A stretch of 64,000 nt of DNA from CBDHDJ01 sp965261645 (GTDB lineage Bacteria > Pseudomonadota > Alphaproteobacteria > SHVV01), in NCBI GenBank assembly GCA_965261645.1, contig CBDHDJ010000002.1, positions 868,001 through 932,000 of the forward strand, in the 5' to 3' direction. Shown piece by piece: positions 27,373-35,569 of this stretch (position 1 is its first letter; each line of letters starts with the position of its first letter). The notes beneath the pieces were generated by a model. It did no database searches and was not told where the DNA came from. It worked only from the letters and a program-made list of their open reading frames with translations. The translations under genes and the position numbers were made by a program.

Positions 27373-27722
27373 CAGACGACATCCTCGCGCGATGGTGAGC
27401 CCACGGGGCCGGCAATCACGGACGTAGTCGCGCTTCTCGGCCGTGGTGCGCTCTTGAGTGCCCCTTTTAGAAACTCGATCTCCAGCGCCTGCCGGCCTAC
27501 CAGGCGCTCAAGGGCAGAGATCTTCGCCTCAAATTCCTGGAGAAGGCCGGCGGCCTCCACGTCTTCGTCAAACGCGCCGGCTTCGAGCTTCGACACCCAG
27601 ATGCGGATCAGGTTGCGCGAGACGTCGTGGCGCCTGGCCAGCCCGTGAAGGGTCTCGCCTCCGAGATATTCCTGAGCAACCTGTCGCTTGAACTCAATAC
27701 TGTAGGTTCGGTGCTTGGCCAT
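27372..27722 (-). CDS. ISb orfA, IS3-family HTH subunit
   Basis: The start is placed at the ATG at 27722 (MAKHRTYSIEFKRQVAQEYL), preceded by GGATGGAAG; an ATG at 27749 is also in frame. HTH in the first 50 residues, leucine-rich C-terminal half (LERLVGRQALEIEFLKGAL). It overlaps orfB. Confidence 0.9.
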   Translation of the reverse strand: MAKHRTYSIEFKRQVAQEYLGGETLHGLARRHDVSRNLIRIWVSKLEAGAFDEDVEAAGLLQEFEAKISALERLVGRQALEIEFLKGALKSAPRPRSATTSVIAGPVGSPSREDVV

Positions 27723-27838
27723 GGCTTCCATCCTCTGAAAGCCCAGCATTCCCGGTCAATTCCAAACGTGCAACCTGTCCACCCTCAGGGGCGCACTCCA
27801 GAGTTTGGCGCATTTTGCCCCTTCGAAAGGAGGACAAA

Positions 27839-28078
27839 ATGAGCCGTAAACGCTACACCCCGGAACAGATTATCAGCATGTTGCGCGAAGCCGAGGTGGC
27901 CTTGGCGCAGGGCCAGTCCGTTGGTCAAGCTTGTCGCACGCTCGGCGTATCGGAGCAGAGTTACTATCGCTGGCGCAAGGAATATGGCGGCCTTCGTACT
28001 GACCAGGCCAAGCGTCTGAAGGACCTGGAGAAGGAGAATGGCCGTCTCCGGAAGGCGATCTCGGATCTGACGTTGGAT
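27839..28078 (+). pseudogene. ISa orfA fragment
   Basis: 80 codons of a typical HTH_8-type OrfA (SRKRYTPEQIISMLREAEV...) with a GGAGGAC box upstream. It is cut at LRKAISDLTLD by ISc copy 2, about eight residues before the family's normal end. Confidence 0.88.
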
Positions 28079-29132
28079 TGTCCGTCATCAAAACAAATGG
28101 GACTGTTGAGCGTGTTTCATAGGGAGGATCTGGCTCATCTTTGTTTGATGTTAAGCCGCTTGGCTTTGATGGTTCAAGCGGCGGTTTTGGGTGGTCAGTT
28201 TTTTGATCTTTTTTTCTCTTTTCGATGATGGCGGTGTGGCGTCCAAAGTAGGCGTCGGCTGGAGTTACGTTGCCGATGCTCTCGTGGTAGCGTTGGTTGT
28301 TGTAGTGATCGACGAAGGCGCTGATCTGGTTTTCGAGATCGCCGGGTAGATAATAATTTTCAAGCAGGATCCGGTTCTTCAGCGTTTGATGCCAGCGCTT
28401 GATCTTGCCCTGGGTTTGCGGGTGATACGGTGCGCCCCGAACGTGATCCATACCGTGGTCCTCGAGCCATTCAGCCAGATCGCCGGAGATATAGGACGAG
28501 CCGTTGTCGCTGAGCAGCCTCGGCTTGTGGACGACATTGGCGCGATTGCAGCCTGAGGCTTCTAGCGCCAACTTCAGTGTTGCCGTCACATCGTCCGCCG
28601 TCATGTTGGTGCAGAGCTTCCAAGCAATGATGTAGCGGGAATAGTCGTCCAGGATGGTCGACAGGTAAAACCAGCCCCAGCCGATGACCTTGAGATAGGT
28701 GAAGTCGGTCTGCCACAGCTGGTTCGGCGCCGTGGTCTTGTCGCGGAACTCATCGGCTGCCTTGATGACCACGAAAGCGGGGCTGGTGATCAGGTCGTGG
28801 GCCTTGAGAAGCCGGTAAACCGAGGCTTCCGAGACAAAGTAGCCCCTGGTGTCCGTAAACCTGACGGCCAGTTCCCGGGGCGACAGTTGCGTCTCCTCCA
28901 GGGCAAGATCGATGATCTGCCCCCGGACATCATCCGGGATCCGGTTCCACACCCGGCCTGGGCTGCTGTTGCGATCCTCAAGACCGGCGTCGCCAAAGGC
29001 CAGAAAGCGATCGTACCAGCGATAAAAGGTGGTCTTCGGAATGCCCAGCTTGTCCAAAGTGGACCCGACGCCCAGGTGGGACTGCTCGACCAGGCGGATG
29101 ATCTCCAGCTTCTCGGATGCGGGATACCTCAT
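28079..29132 (-). CDS. ISc orfB, IS3-family transposase (copy 2)
   Basis: Same protein as in copy 1 with two substitutions (IKRWHQ for IERWHQ at the third catalytic position, and R for K in VVHKPRLL). The E-to-K change hits the expected DDE glutamate, so this copy is probably catalytically dead. As in copy 1 the zero frame has no stop inside the IS and runs out into ISa to 27873; the A7 run is the same. Confidence 0.85.
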
Positions 29133-29503
29133 TCCTCGTCTCCCCCATGCCCGATCATGTTTTTTTTGAGAAGCCGGTTCTCCAGCGAAAGTTCGGCGAC
29201 CAACTCCTTCAAGTCGCGCATCTCCTGGCGCAGGCCTTTAACCTCGCCCGAGGTCGCTTGGCGCCCGGTGTCGCCGGCGAGCCGCTTCTTGCCCGCTTCC
29301 AAAAACTCTTTCGACCAGCTGTAATACAGACCCTCGGCGATGCCCTCGCGGCGGCACAAGGCGGCGATGCTCTCCTCGCCGCGCAGGCCCGACACCACGA
29401 TCCAGATCTTCTCCTCAGCCGTATACTGCTTGCGTGTCTTGCGGCGAATATCCCGAACCGTTCCCTCCGCCGGGTCGTTCTTGCTCATTGATTTCTGTCT
29501 CAT
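29129..29503 (-). CDS. ISc orfA, intact copy
   Basis: 124 residues: HTH (KQYTAEEKIWIVVSGLRGEESIAALCRREGI) and a coiled-coil tail (LRQEMRDLKELVAELSLENRLL). Its TGA overlaps the ATG of orfB. This copy gives the reference for the disrupted orfA at 1120. Confidence 0.9.
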   Translation of the reverse strand: MRQKSMSKNDPAEGTVRDIRRKTRKQYTAEEKIWIVVSGLRGEESIAALCRREGIAEGLYYSWSKEFLEAGKKRLAGDTGRQATSGEVKGLRQEMRDLKELVAELSLENRLLKKNMIGHGGDEE

Positions 29504-29590
29504 CTTCGTTCCCTTCGGTCACTACGATGAGCCAGAAATCCTCCGGTATGCAATTACCTCAATTTGTCCCAAAGGCGCTGACGTCAGACA

Positions 29591-30073
29591 CTCACCGTGA
29601 TCGATGAGTTTACCAGGCGGTGCATGGCCGTTGTCGTCGAGCGAAGATTGAACTCGGACAATGTACTCCATTGTCTGACCGAGCTCTTCGTCCAACATGG
29701 CCCGCCGGATCATATCCGTTCCGACAACGGCTCAGAGTTTACCGCTCATGCCGTCCGCGACTGGCTCGGCAGGATCGGCGTCAAGACCCTCTATATCGAG
29801 CCCGGGTCACCTTGGGAGAACGGATACAACGAGAGCTTCAACTCAAAGCTCCGGGACGAAATCCTGAACACGGAGATCTTCTATACATTGAAGGAGGCCA
29901 AAGTGCTGATCGAACGATGGCAGCATCACTACAATACCATCCGGCCGCATAGCTCGCTCGGATACAGACCGCCGGCCCCAGAAACCATCTTGCCAAACGT
30001 TGAGGGGCCAACCTACGCCGTTGAGGGGCTACGGGCGGCCCATCAACTTAACCCGCGCCAAACTCTAACTTAA
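29591..30073 (+). pseudogene. ISa orfB, C-terminal half
   Basis: The frame resumes at LTVIDEFTRRC and keeps the second and third catalytic residues (D in RSDNGSEF, E in NGYNESFNSKLRDE), but the first Asp and the N-terminal domain are missing. It ends at 30073, 24 bases before the right terminus of ISa. Confidence 0.88.
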
Positions 30074-30375
30074 GCGCTGGACCACTAATCGGGGGCAGGC
30101 CAGACGCCTCTGTTCGCCCGCCACCTCGCCGGCGCCACCGCCGATGATTGGCCCGCCGCGGTCCTGCCCGAGGCGATCAGAAAAGCCATCCGCGGGGACT
30201 CGCGCACCGTGCGCCTCTCCGGCGAGACCGCCGCCAAGCAGACCGTGCGCCATCCCGACCTCGCGCCCGGCGACTACGCCCGCATCCAGCGCATATTCGA
30301 CGAGGGGGAAGTGTGAGGTGGTCCCACTTTGTTGGACAGTTTGGCAGCGCGGTTAAGGTGTATTCCGTTGTTTGA

Positions 30376-31305
30376 TCATGCTGCCAAAATCCTTTTTATC
30401 ACATCCTGTTGCTGTTGTTGAGCCTGTGGGGATGTGGGCAAGGCGCGAGCCTTGTCCATCATATCCACAGGTTGACCGGCCCCGTAGGCCTCGGCCGGCG
30501 TTTGACCGTCGAGGGACGAATGGGGCCGCTCGGTGTTGTAGAAGCCGATCCACTCGCCGATGACCCGTTCGGCGTGGAAGCCGTCGGTGAGCTCGTGTAG
30601 GTAGACCGCCTCATACTTGAGAGACCGCCACAGGCGCTCGATGAAGATGTTGTCCATGCAGCGGCCCCGACCGTCCATGGAGATGCGGATGCTCGCGTTC
30701 TTGAGCACGCCGGTGAAGTCGAGGCTGGTGAACTGGCTGCCCTGATCCGTATTGAATATCTCCGGCTGGCCGTAGCGGGCCAGCGCGTCGCCCAAGGCCT
30801 CGGCGCAGAATCCAGCGTTCATGGTGTTCGACAGCCGCCAGGATAAAACGTGGCGCGTCGCCCAGTCCATGATCGCTACCAGGTACAGAAAGCCACGCTG
30901 GACGGGGATATAGGTGATGTCGGCGCACCAGACCCGATTGGGCTGGTCGATAGCCATCCCTTTGAGAAGATAAGGATAAATCCGGTGCATGGGATGCGGC
31001 ACGCTGGTTCTCGGCGCCTGATAGATTGCCTCCAGGCCTATCAATCGCATCAACCTGCGAACCCGGTGACGGCCGACGCAAACGCCGTCCCGCCGCAACT
31101 GGCGGACCATCTGGCGGCTGCCGTAGAACGGGTACTTCATGAACAACTCGTCGATCCGACGCATCAGCGCCAGACTCGAAGGGCTCTCCCCCCTGGGCGC
31201 ATAATAGAACGAGGACCGGCCGATCGAAAGCAGGCGGCATTGACGGCTCAAGCTCAGCTCGGGGGCGTCGCGTGTGATCATCGCATTGCGCTCCCCCCGG
31301 CTCAT
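30376..31305 (-). CDS. ISd orfB, IS3-family transposase catalytic subunit
   Basis: 309 residues. HTH_21-like region (KYPFYGSRQMVRQLRRDG), rve core with D in WCADITYIP, D in FNTDQGSQF and E in NIFIERLWRSLK. The C-terminus is Gln-rich (SPQAQQQQQD). Start overlaps orfA as ATGA. Confidence 0.93.
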   Translation of the reverse strand: MSRGERNAMITRDAPELSLSRQCRLLSIGRSSFYYAPRGESPSSLALMRRIDELFMKYPFYGSRQMVRQLRRDGVCVGRHRVRRLMRLIGLEAIYQAPRTSVPHPMHRIYPYLLKGMAIDQPNRVWCADITYIPVQRGFLYLVAIMDWATRHVLSWRLSNTMNAGFCAEALGDALARYGQPEIFNTDQGSQFTSLDFTGVLKNASIRISMDGRGRCMDNIFIERLWRSLKYEAVYLHELTDGFHAERVIGEWIGFYNTERPHSSLDGQTPAEAYGAGQPVDMMDKARALPTSPQAQQQQQDVIKRILAA

Positions 31306-31583
31306 CGCTTGAGCCCTCTGGCTAAAAAATCCCGTTCCACCGTCAGCTCGCCGATCTTGGCGTGAAGGTCGCGGACCTCGGATTCATGATCCCGGCAAGC
31401 GCGGTTGGCGCCGTTCGAAAACACTTCGCCCAGACCGTCCACCGCCTGGCGCTTCCAGGCGCTCACCTGGTTCGTATGCACCTTGTGCTTGGCCGCGATC
31501 TGCTGGATCGTCTTGTCGCCCCGCAGCGCTTCCAGCGCCACCCGGGCCGTGAATTCCGCCGTAAACCGGCGTCGATTCGTCAT
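31302..31583 (-). CDS. ISd orfA, HTH subunit
   Basis: 93 residues of the HTH_Tnp_1 type (RRRFTAEFTARVALEALRGDKTIQQIAAKHKVH, SAWKRQ) followed by a leucine-zipper-like tail (LHAKIGELTVERDFLARGL). Intact. Confidence 0.93.
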   Translation of the reverse strand: MTNRRRFTAEFTARVALEALRGDKTIQQIAAKHKVHTNQVSAWKRQAVDGLGEVFSNGANRACRDHESEVRDLHAKIGELTVERDFLARGLKR

Positions 31584-31956
31584 CTCGTATTCCTCCGTTA
31601 TCCGGTGGAATACACCTTAGCTCCCTGTCCGATTTTCTGGGACCACCTCAGTGTTCGCGACCTACGGGAACCAAGTCGCCGGCTTCCTCGAGGAGGACGG
31701 GCGCCTCTGGCGTGCCGTGGTCAAAGCCACCGAAGACGGCGGCGAGACGTTCCTTGTCACCCTGCACCGGGCACACGACCATAACTACCGCAACGCTCGG
31801 CGACGCTTCAGGCAAGTTCATGAATGAAGTAGGCGCCTGGAGGGCCGTAACCCCCTCGCGTGGCCGAAGCCGTACGGGTAATACGAAATGCCTCAGGCGC
31901 TGTTGCTAATTTACGCCGTGGCGCTCGGTGTTTCAAGTGAGGAGGGAGGGGCGCAG

Positions 31957-32220
31957 GTGATCGTGGCAGTGGCGATACGGCTCGACGGCAAGGTTTGGGC
32001 ACTCCCGGCGCCGGCGCGGCATCACGACGTGATCCACCGCATCGTCTCCTCCGGTGATCGCACCCGCGCTCCGGCCAGCGCCGAACAGGGATTCGTCGAT
32101 TCCAGCCTGGGGTTCGTCTCGCGCGAGCGGGCGCGAGAGATCGCCATCCGAGAAGCCCATGTCGCGCACCCCGCGCACCCCGCGCACCCGCGCCAACTGT
32201 TCAGCGAGGACCTCTGGTGA
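31957..32220 (+). CDS. Small phage-type protein of unknown function
   Basis: 87 residues from a GTG at 31957, which has an excellent GGAGGGAGGGG box; an in-frame ATG at 31888 lacks one. The arrangement LPAPARHHDVIHRIV ... EQGFVDSSLGFVSRERAREIA ... QLFSEDLW recurs in small proteins of alphaproteobacterial prophages as I know them, but no function is established. Near the end three copies of CGCACCCCG code for HPAHPAHP, a recent tandem expansion. It ends about 235 bases from the prophage terminus. Confidence 0.6.
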   Translation: MIVAVAIRLDGKVWALPAPARHHDVIHRIVSSGDRTRAPASAEQGFVDSSLGFVSRERAREIAIREAHVAHPAHPAHPRQLFSEDLW

Positions 32221-32347
32221 GCGGCAAATTTTGGGGCTGATCCGGGCCCTTCGAAACGGGCCGATTTTCGCAGCGATTCACCCCCCCTGAAACGGCCGGA
32301 AAATCGAGATTTAGGGGCCTTTCACGCCCCCTGAACGGCCGATTCGC

Positions 32348-32455
32348 AAAGACTTTTGATTTTCGTTCATCTGAGGGTGGCCGCTCCGCAAACCGTTGAT
32401 AACCCTGGTCTCATCCGGCCACTTCCGGATTCACAAAGACTTTCGTTCGCCCACA
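32348..32455 (-). repeat. Prophage terminus with two AAAGTCTTT sites (opposite end)
   Basis: Read on the minus strand, the 9-mer begins 12 bases from the terminal TG (32443-32435) and again at 32356-32348. Orientation and first spacing are identical to the end at 21232. The outer base lies at the break in the cysQ-like frame. Confidence 0.65.
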
Positions 32456-32603
32456 CCGGATCGCCGGGCCGCTTGTGCCACACCTTGGGTTCGCGCCCGA
32501 AGAACCGCATGGCCGTCTCGCCGGCGTCGGTGACCGCATCGGTCAGCAGCGCGCGGTCGGCATCGAGGCTGGGCGAAGGGGACGCCGATGCCGAAACCAT
32601 CAT
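32456..32603 (-). pseudogene. 5' fragment of a 3'(2'),5'-bisphosphate nucleotidase (CysQ/inositol-monophosphatase family)
   Basis: 49 codons remain, with DADRALLTDAVTDAGETAMRFF and WHKRPGDP, matching the N-terminus of CysQ-type phosphatases (normally followed by VSEADLAVD). The frame then enters the prophage terminus. The catalytic residues lie in the lost part, so it is non-functional. The ATG overlaps the pmbA stop by four bases, so it was the last gene of a ubiD-pmbA-cysQ series. No downstream half is seen beyond the far prophage end. Confidence 0.75.
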
Positions 32604-33955
32604 GTCCCGGCGACGGTCATGCCCTCGATGCGCACGGTGGGCGAATCGACGCCGCGCCGGAACTCGAGGTCGTCGGCCGGGGTCAAGGCGGCGAACATCT
32701 CCTTGAGGTTGCCGGCGATGGTCACCTCGCTCACCGGATAGGTGATCTCGCCGCCTTCGATCCAGAAGCCGCTCGCGCCGCGGCTGTAATCGCCGGTCAC
32801 CGCGTTGACGCCGAAGCCGATGAGCTCGGTGACGTAAAAGCCCTCCCGGATGTCGGCCATGAGGTGCTCAGGGGTTGCTGTGCCCGCTTCGAGGTAGAAG
32901 TTGGCGGGCGCCGGCGATGGCGGCGCGGAGGTGCCGCGGCTCGCATGGCCGGTGCTCTTGAGCCCCAGCTGGTGGGCGGAGCTGGTATCCAGCAGCCAGG
33001 TGGTGAGGCGGCCATCGTCGATCACGGCGTGGCGCTCGGTCTTCACCCCTTCGCCGTCGCACGGCCGCGAGGCGAGACCGCGCTGGCGGTGGGGATCGTC
33101 GATCACACTGACGCCCGGTGCGAACACGGGCTTGCCTATCTCGTCCTTGAGGAAACTCGTGCCGCGCGCCACCGCGGGGCCCGCGATGGCGCCCGCCAAA
33201 TGGCGTAGCAAGCTGGTTGCCACGCGCGGCTCAAAAACGATCGGCGCCTTGACGCTCGCTACCCGGCGCGGATCGAGGCGCCTGACCGCCCGCTCGCCGG
33301 CCTGGCGCCCGATCGTGGCCGCATCCTCGAGATCGGCCATGAAACGCGACGAGGCGAACTCATAGTCCCGTTGCATCGCGGTGCCCTCGCCGGCGATCAC
33401 CGACGCGCTCACCGAATGGCGCGAGCTCGAATAAGCGCCGACAAACCCGTTCGAGGCGACGAGTGCGACCGTGGAGGCGCCCCAGCTCGCGCCGCCGCCT
33501 TCCGAGTTGGTGATTCCGGGTACGGCGCGCGCGGCGTCCTCGGCGTGTGCCGCGCGCTCGAAGAGCTCGTCCGTCTCCGGCTCGACGGCGTCAAGGAGAT
33601 CCAGATCGGGGAGCCCCGCGGCCAGGAGGTCATGATCGGCCAGGCCGCAATGGGGATCTTCCGGCGCCGAGCGCGCCATGGCAAGGGCGCGCTCCACCAG
33701 CTCCTCGAGAGCGGGCTCTGCCGTGTCGCTCGATGACACGATGGCCTGCTGCTTGCCGATGAAGACGCGGAGGCCGAGATCCTGGGATTCGGCGCGCTCC
33801 AGCTCCTCGCGCTTGCCCAAGCGGTGGGCGACCGAGAGCGAGGCGCCGGCGATGAACACGGCGTCGGCCGCCTCGGCGCCCGCGCGCTCGGCCCGCACGA
33901 TCAGGTCCGAGAGCAACTGGGTGGCTTGGGTCTCGCGTTCTTTATGATCTGTCAT
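32600..33955 (-). CDS. pmbA: Metalloprotease-related protein TldE/PmbA
   Basis: 451 residues of the U62 family (DLGLRVFIGKQQAIVSSSD, NSEGGGASWGAS, FYVTELIGFGVNAVTGDYSRGASGFWIEGGEI). TldE is the non-catalytic partner of TldD in the heteromeric peptidase that degrades or trims peptides; tldD is at 46134-47570. Starts 18 bases after ubiD. Confidence 0.95.
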   Translation of the reverse strand: MTDHKERETQATQLLSDLIVRAERAGAEAADAVFIAGASLSVAHRLGKREELERAESQDLGLRVFIGKQQAIVSSSDTAEPALEELVERALAMARSAPEDPHCGLADHDLLAAGLPDLDLLDAVEPETDELFERAAHAEDAARAVPGITNSEGGGASWGASTVALVASNGFVGAYSSSRHSVSASVIAGEGTAMQRDYEFASSRFMADLEDAATIGRQAGERAVRRLDPRRVASVKAPIVFEPRVATSLLRHLAGAIAGPAVARGTSFLKDEIGKPVFAPGVSVIDDPHRQRGLASRPCDGEGVKTERHAVIDDGRLTTWLLDTSSAHQLGLKSTGHASRGTSAPPSPAPANFYLEAGTATPEHLMADIREGFYVTELIGFGVNAVTGDYSRGASGFWIEGGEITYPVSEVTIAGNLKEMFAALTPADDLEFRRGVDSPTVRIEGMTVAGT

Positions 33956-33973
33956 GGGCGGGCCGGGCGAGCC

Positions 33974-35479
33974 TCATTTCCATATCGGTTGGCCGGAGCC
34001 GGGCAGGCCGAGCCGGGACCATTTCTCGGTCACCAGCTCGATGATGTCGTCACTCATGCGGATCTTGCGGCCCCAGGTCCGCGTCGTCTCCGGCGGGATC
34101 TTGTTGGTGGCATCGAGGCCGGTCTTGCCGCCGAGCCCCGATTCGGGACTCGCGAAATCGAGATAGTCGATCGGCGTATTCTCGATCACGGTGATATCGC
34201 GCGCCGGGTCCATGCGCGTCGCAAGCGCCCACATGACATCCTTCCAGTCGCGCGCGTCGATGTCCTCGTCCACCACGATGACGAACTTGGCGTACATGAA
34301 CTGGGCGAGATAGGACCAGACCGCCATCATCACCCGCTTGGCGTGCCCCGGATAGGCCTTGCGGATCGCCACCACGGCGATGCGGTAGGAGCAGCCTTCC
34401 GGCGGCAGGTAGAAATCGACGATCTCCGGGAACTGCTGGATGATCAGGGGGATAAACACCTCGTTCAAGGCCTCGCCGAGGATCGAGGGCTCGTCCGGCG
34501 GCCGCCCGGTGAAGGTCGAGAGATAGATCGGCTCCCGGCGCATGGTGATGGCGCTCACCGTGAACACCGGGAAACGCTCGATCGCGTTGTAATAGCCCGT
34601 GTGATCGCCGTAGGGGCCTTCGTCCCGGTAGTCGTCGAGAGCGACATGGCCCTCGATGACGATCTCGGCTTCGGCGGGCACCTTCAAGGGGATCGTCCGG
34701 CACTCGGCCAAGGTGACCCTCTTGCCGCGCAATAGCCCGGCGAACTGGTACTCGGAAAGCGTCTCGGGCACCGGTGTCACCGCCGCGATGATGGTGCCCG
34801 GATCGGCGCCGATCACCGCGGCCGCGGGCAAGGGATCGGGCCTTTCTGCGCCCCACTGCCGGTGGTGCTGGGCGCCGCCACGGTGCTTGAGCCAGCGCAT
34901 CAGCGTGGTGTTGCGCCCAGTGACCTGCATGCGATAGACGCCGAGGTTGTAGGGGCTCTTGCACCCCTCCGGGCCCTGCGTGACGACGAGCGGCCAGGTA
35001 ATCAGCGGCGCCGGCTCGCCGGGCCAGCAGGTCTGCACGGGCAACCGGGCGAGATCCACATCGTCGCCCTCGATCACTACCTCCTGGCACGGCGCGCGCT
35101 TGACCGTTTTGGGCGCCATGGCGAGCACCGATTTGGCGAGCGGCATCATGTCGAGCGCCTCGCGCACGCCGCCGGGGGCTGCGGGCTGGCGGAGAAACGC
35201 AAGCGTCTCGCCGAGCGCGCGCAGGTCCTGGGGCTCCCGGTCCATGCCCCGGGCGACCCGCTCGACGGTGCCGAACAGGTTGACGAGCACGGGCATCTCG
35301 CTCGGCTCGCCGTCCACCCGCAGGGGACGCTCGAACAGCACGGCCGGCCCGCCTTCGGCGAGCAGGCGGGTCTGAATCTCGGTCATCTCGAGCACCGTCG
35401 AGACCGGTTCGCTCACGCGCACGAGATCGCCGGCGGTCTCGAGCCGGCTCATGAAGTCACGCAGCGAAGCATCGGGCAT
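33974..35479 (-). CDS. ubiD: UbiD-family prenylated-FMN decarboxylase
   Basis: 501 residues from the ATG at 35479. Family landmarks: IEGHVALDDYRDEGPYGDHTGYYN (the E..D..H region near the active site) and VDEDIDARDWKDVMWALATR. In ubiquinone biosynthesis UbiD decarboxylates the polyprenyl-hydroxybenzoate made by UbiA, whose gene is 2.4 kb away. The same family also decarboxylates other aromatic acids, so a catabolic role is not excluded. The upstream frame extension to 35920 is antisense to another gene and not real. Confidence 0.9.
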   Translation of the reverse strand: MPDASLRDFMSRLETAGDLVRVSEPVSTVLEMTEIQTRLLAEGGPAVLFERPLRVDGEPSEMPVLVNLFGTVERVARGMDREPQDLRALGETLAFLRQPAAPGGVREALDMMPLAKSVLAMAPKTVKRAPCQEVVIEGDDVDLARLPVQTCWPGEPAPLITWPLVVTQGPEGCKSPYNLGVYRMQVTGRNTTLMRWLKHRGGAQHHRQWGAERPDPLPAAAVIGADPGTIIAAVTPVPETLSEYQFAGLLRGKRVTLAECRTIPLKVPAEAEIVIEGHVALDDYRDEGPYGDHTGYYNAIERFPVFTVSAITMRREPIYLSTFTGRPPDEPSILGEALNEVFIPLIIQQFPEIVDFYLPPEGCSYRIAVVAIRKAYPGHAKRVMMAVWSYLAQFMYAKFVIVVDEDIDARDWKDVMWALATRMDPARDITVIENTPIDYLDFASPESGLGGKTGLDATNKIPPETTRTWGRKIRMSDDIIELVTEKWSRLGLPGSGQPIWK

Positions 35480-35569
35480 GGCGTCGGTGTCCTGGCCGGA
35501 GACTACACCGGGCCGCGCGCCGAAGGCGAGCGGCTGGTTTGTGCCACGGCCGCGCCTTATGGTCGCGGG

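Larger units (their letters stand above)
26550..27800 (-). mobile_element. IS3-family element (ISb), intact, 1251 bp
   Basis: Ends TGGAGTGCGCCCCT and AGGGGCGCACTCCA are perfect inverted repeats. A 3-bp GAG duplication flanks it (26547-26549 and 27801-27803). It is inserted in the leader of ISa, between that element's terminus and its orfA. Confidence 0.92.
28079..29590 (-). mobile_element. IS3-family element ISc, copy 2 (1512 bp, uninterrupted)
   Basis: Inverse orientation to copy 1 and the same length once copy 1 is cleaned. It lies at the point where ISa has lost the middle of its coding region. No target duplication (GAT on one side, CTC on the other). Confidence 0.92.
26514..30097 (+). 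mobile_element. IS3-family element (ISa), deleted internally and carrying two nested ISs
   Basis: The termini TGACCCCCTAAAAGTGGTCCAG (left) and its imperfect inverse TGCCCCCGATTAGTGGTCCAG (right) match over the first 40 bases, including a shared AGAGTTTGGCGC. Removing ISb with its GAG duplication and ISc copy 2 leaves 818 bp, which is too short: the end of orfA and the front of orfB are gone. No target duplication is seen, and the two flanks belong to different phage genes, so an adjacent deletion or inversion took place. Confidence 0.85.
30314..31650 (-). mobile_element. IS3-family element (ISd), intact, 1337 bp
   Basis: Inverted ends TGAGGTGGTCCCA with GGACAG a few bases further in on both sides. 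A 3-bp GTG duplication (30311-30313 and 31651-31653) flanks it. It has orfA and orfB, both open. Confidence 0.93.
30098..31827 (+). pseudogene. Phage MuF-associated nuclease-like (PBECR-type) domain, 5'-truncated and split by ISd
   Basis: Two segments, 30098-30313 (72 codons) and 31654-31827 (57 codons and stop), join exactly in frame when ISd and one GTG are removed. The reading is VRLSGETAAKQTVRHPDLAPGDY, RIFDEGEV|FATYGNQ, FLEEDGRLWRAVVKATEDGGETFLVTLHRA. This S/T-x-x-T-x-x-K-Q...HP...DY layout followed by a W-R-A-x-x-K strand resembles the RelE/EndoU-like nuclease or barrel domains found at the C-terminus of phage MuF head proteins. The family name is from memory and unverified. The 5' end is removed by ISa. 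Confidence 0.6.
21232..32455. mobile_element. Decayed transposable (Mu-like) prophage remnant, heavily IS-infested
   Basis: The left boundary starts TGTAAGCGAACAAAAGTCTTT and the right boundary, read inward on the minus strand, starts TGTGGGCGAACGAAAGTCTTT: 18 of 21 bases agree. Each end has a second inward AAAGTCTTT. TG-starting inverted ends with repeated sites of one orientation are the organisation of Mu transposase sites. The interior holds tail-tip, tail-fibre and MuF-associated sequence, but no capsid, transposase or repressor gene. About 6.4 of its 11.2 kb is IS DNA. The flanking 5-mers differ (CACGC, CCGGA), so one end has probably been rearranged. The right end lies in a cysQ-like gene. 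Confidence 0.7.

Noticed and set aside
32160..32200. Short tandem repeats (CGCACCCCG) as a CRISPR or satellite array
   Set aside because: Only three 9-bp units without spacers and inside a coding frame. No CRISPR array is seen anywhere in the window.
21227..32460. 5-bp target duplication of the Mu-like prophage
   Set aside because: CACGC and CCGGA differ; the ends are supported by the inverted sites alone.
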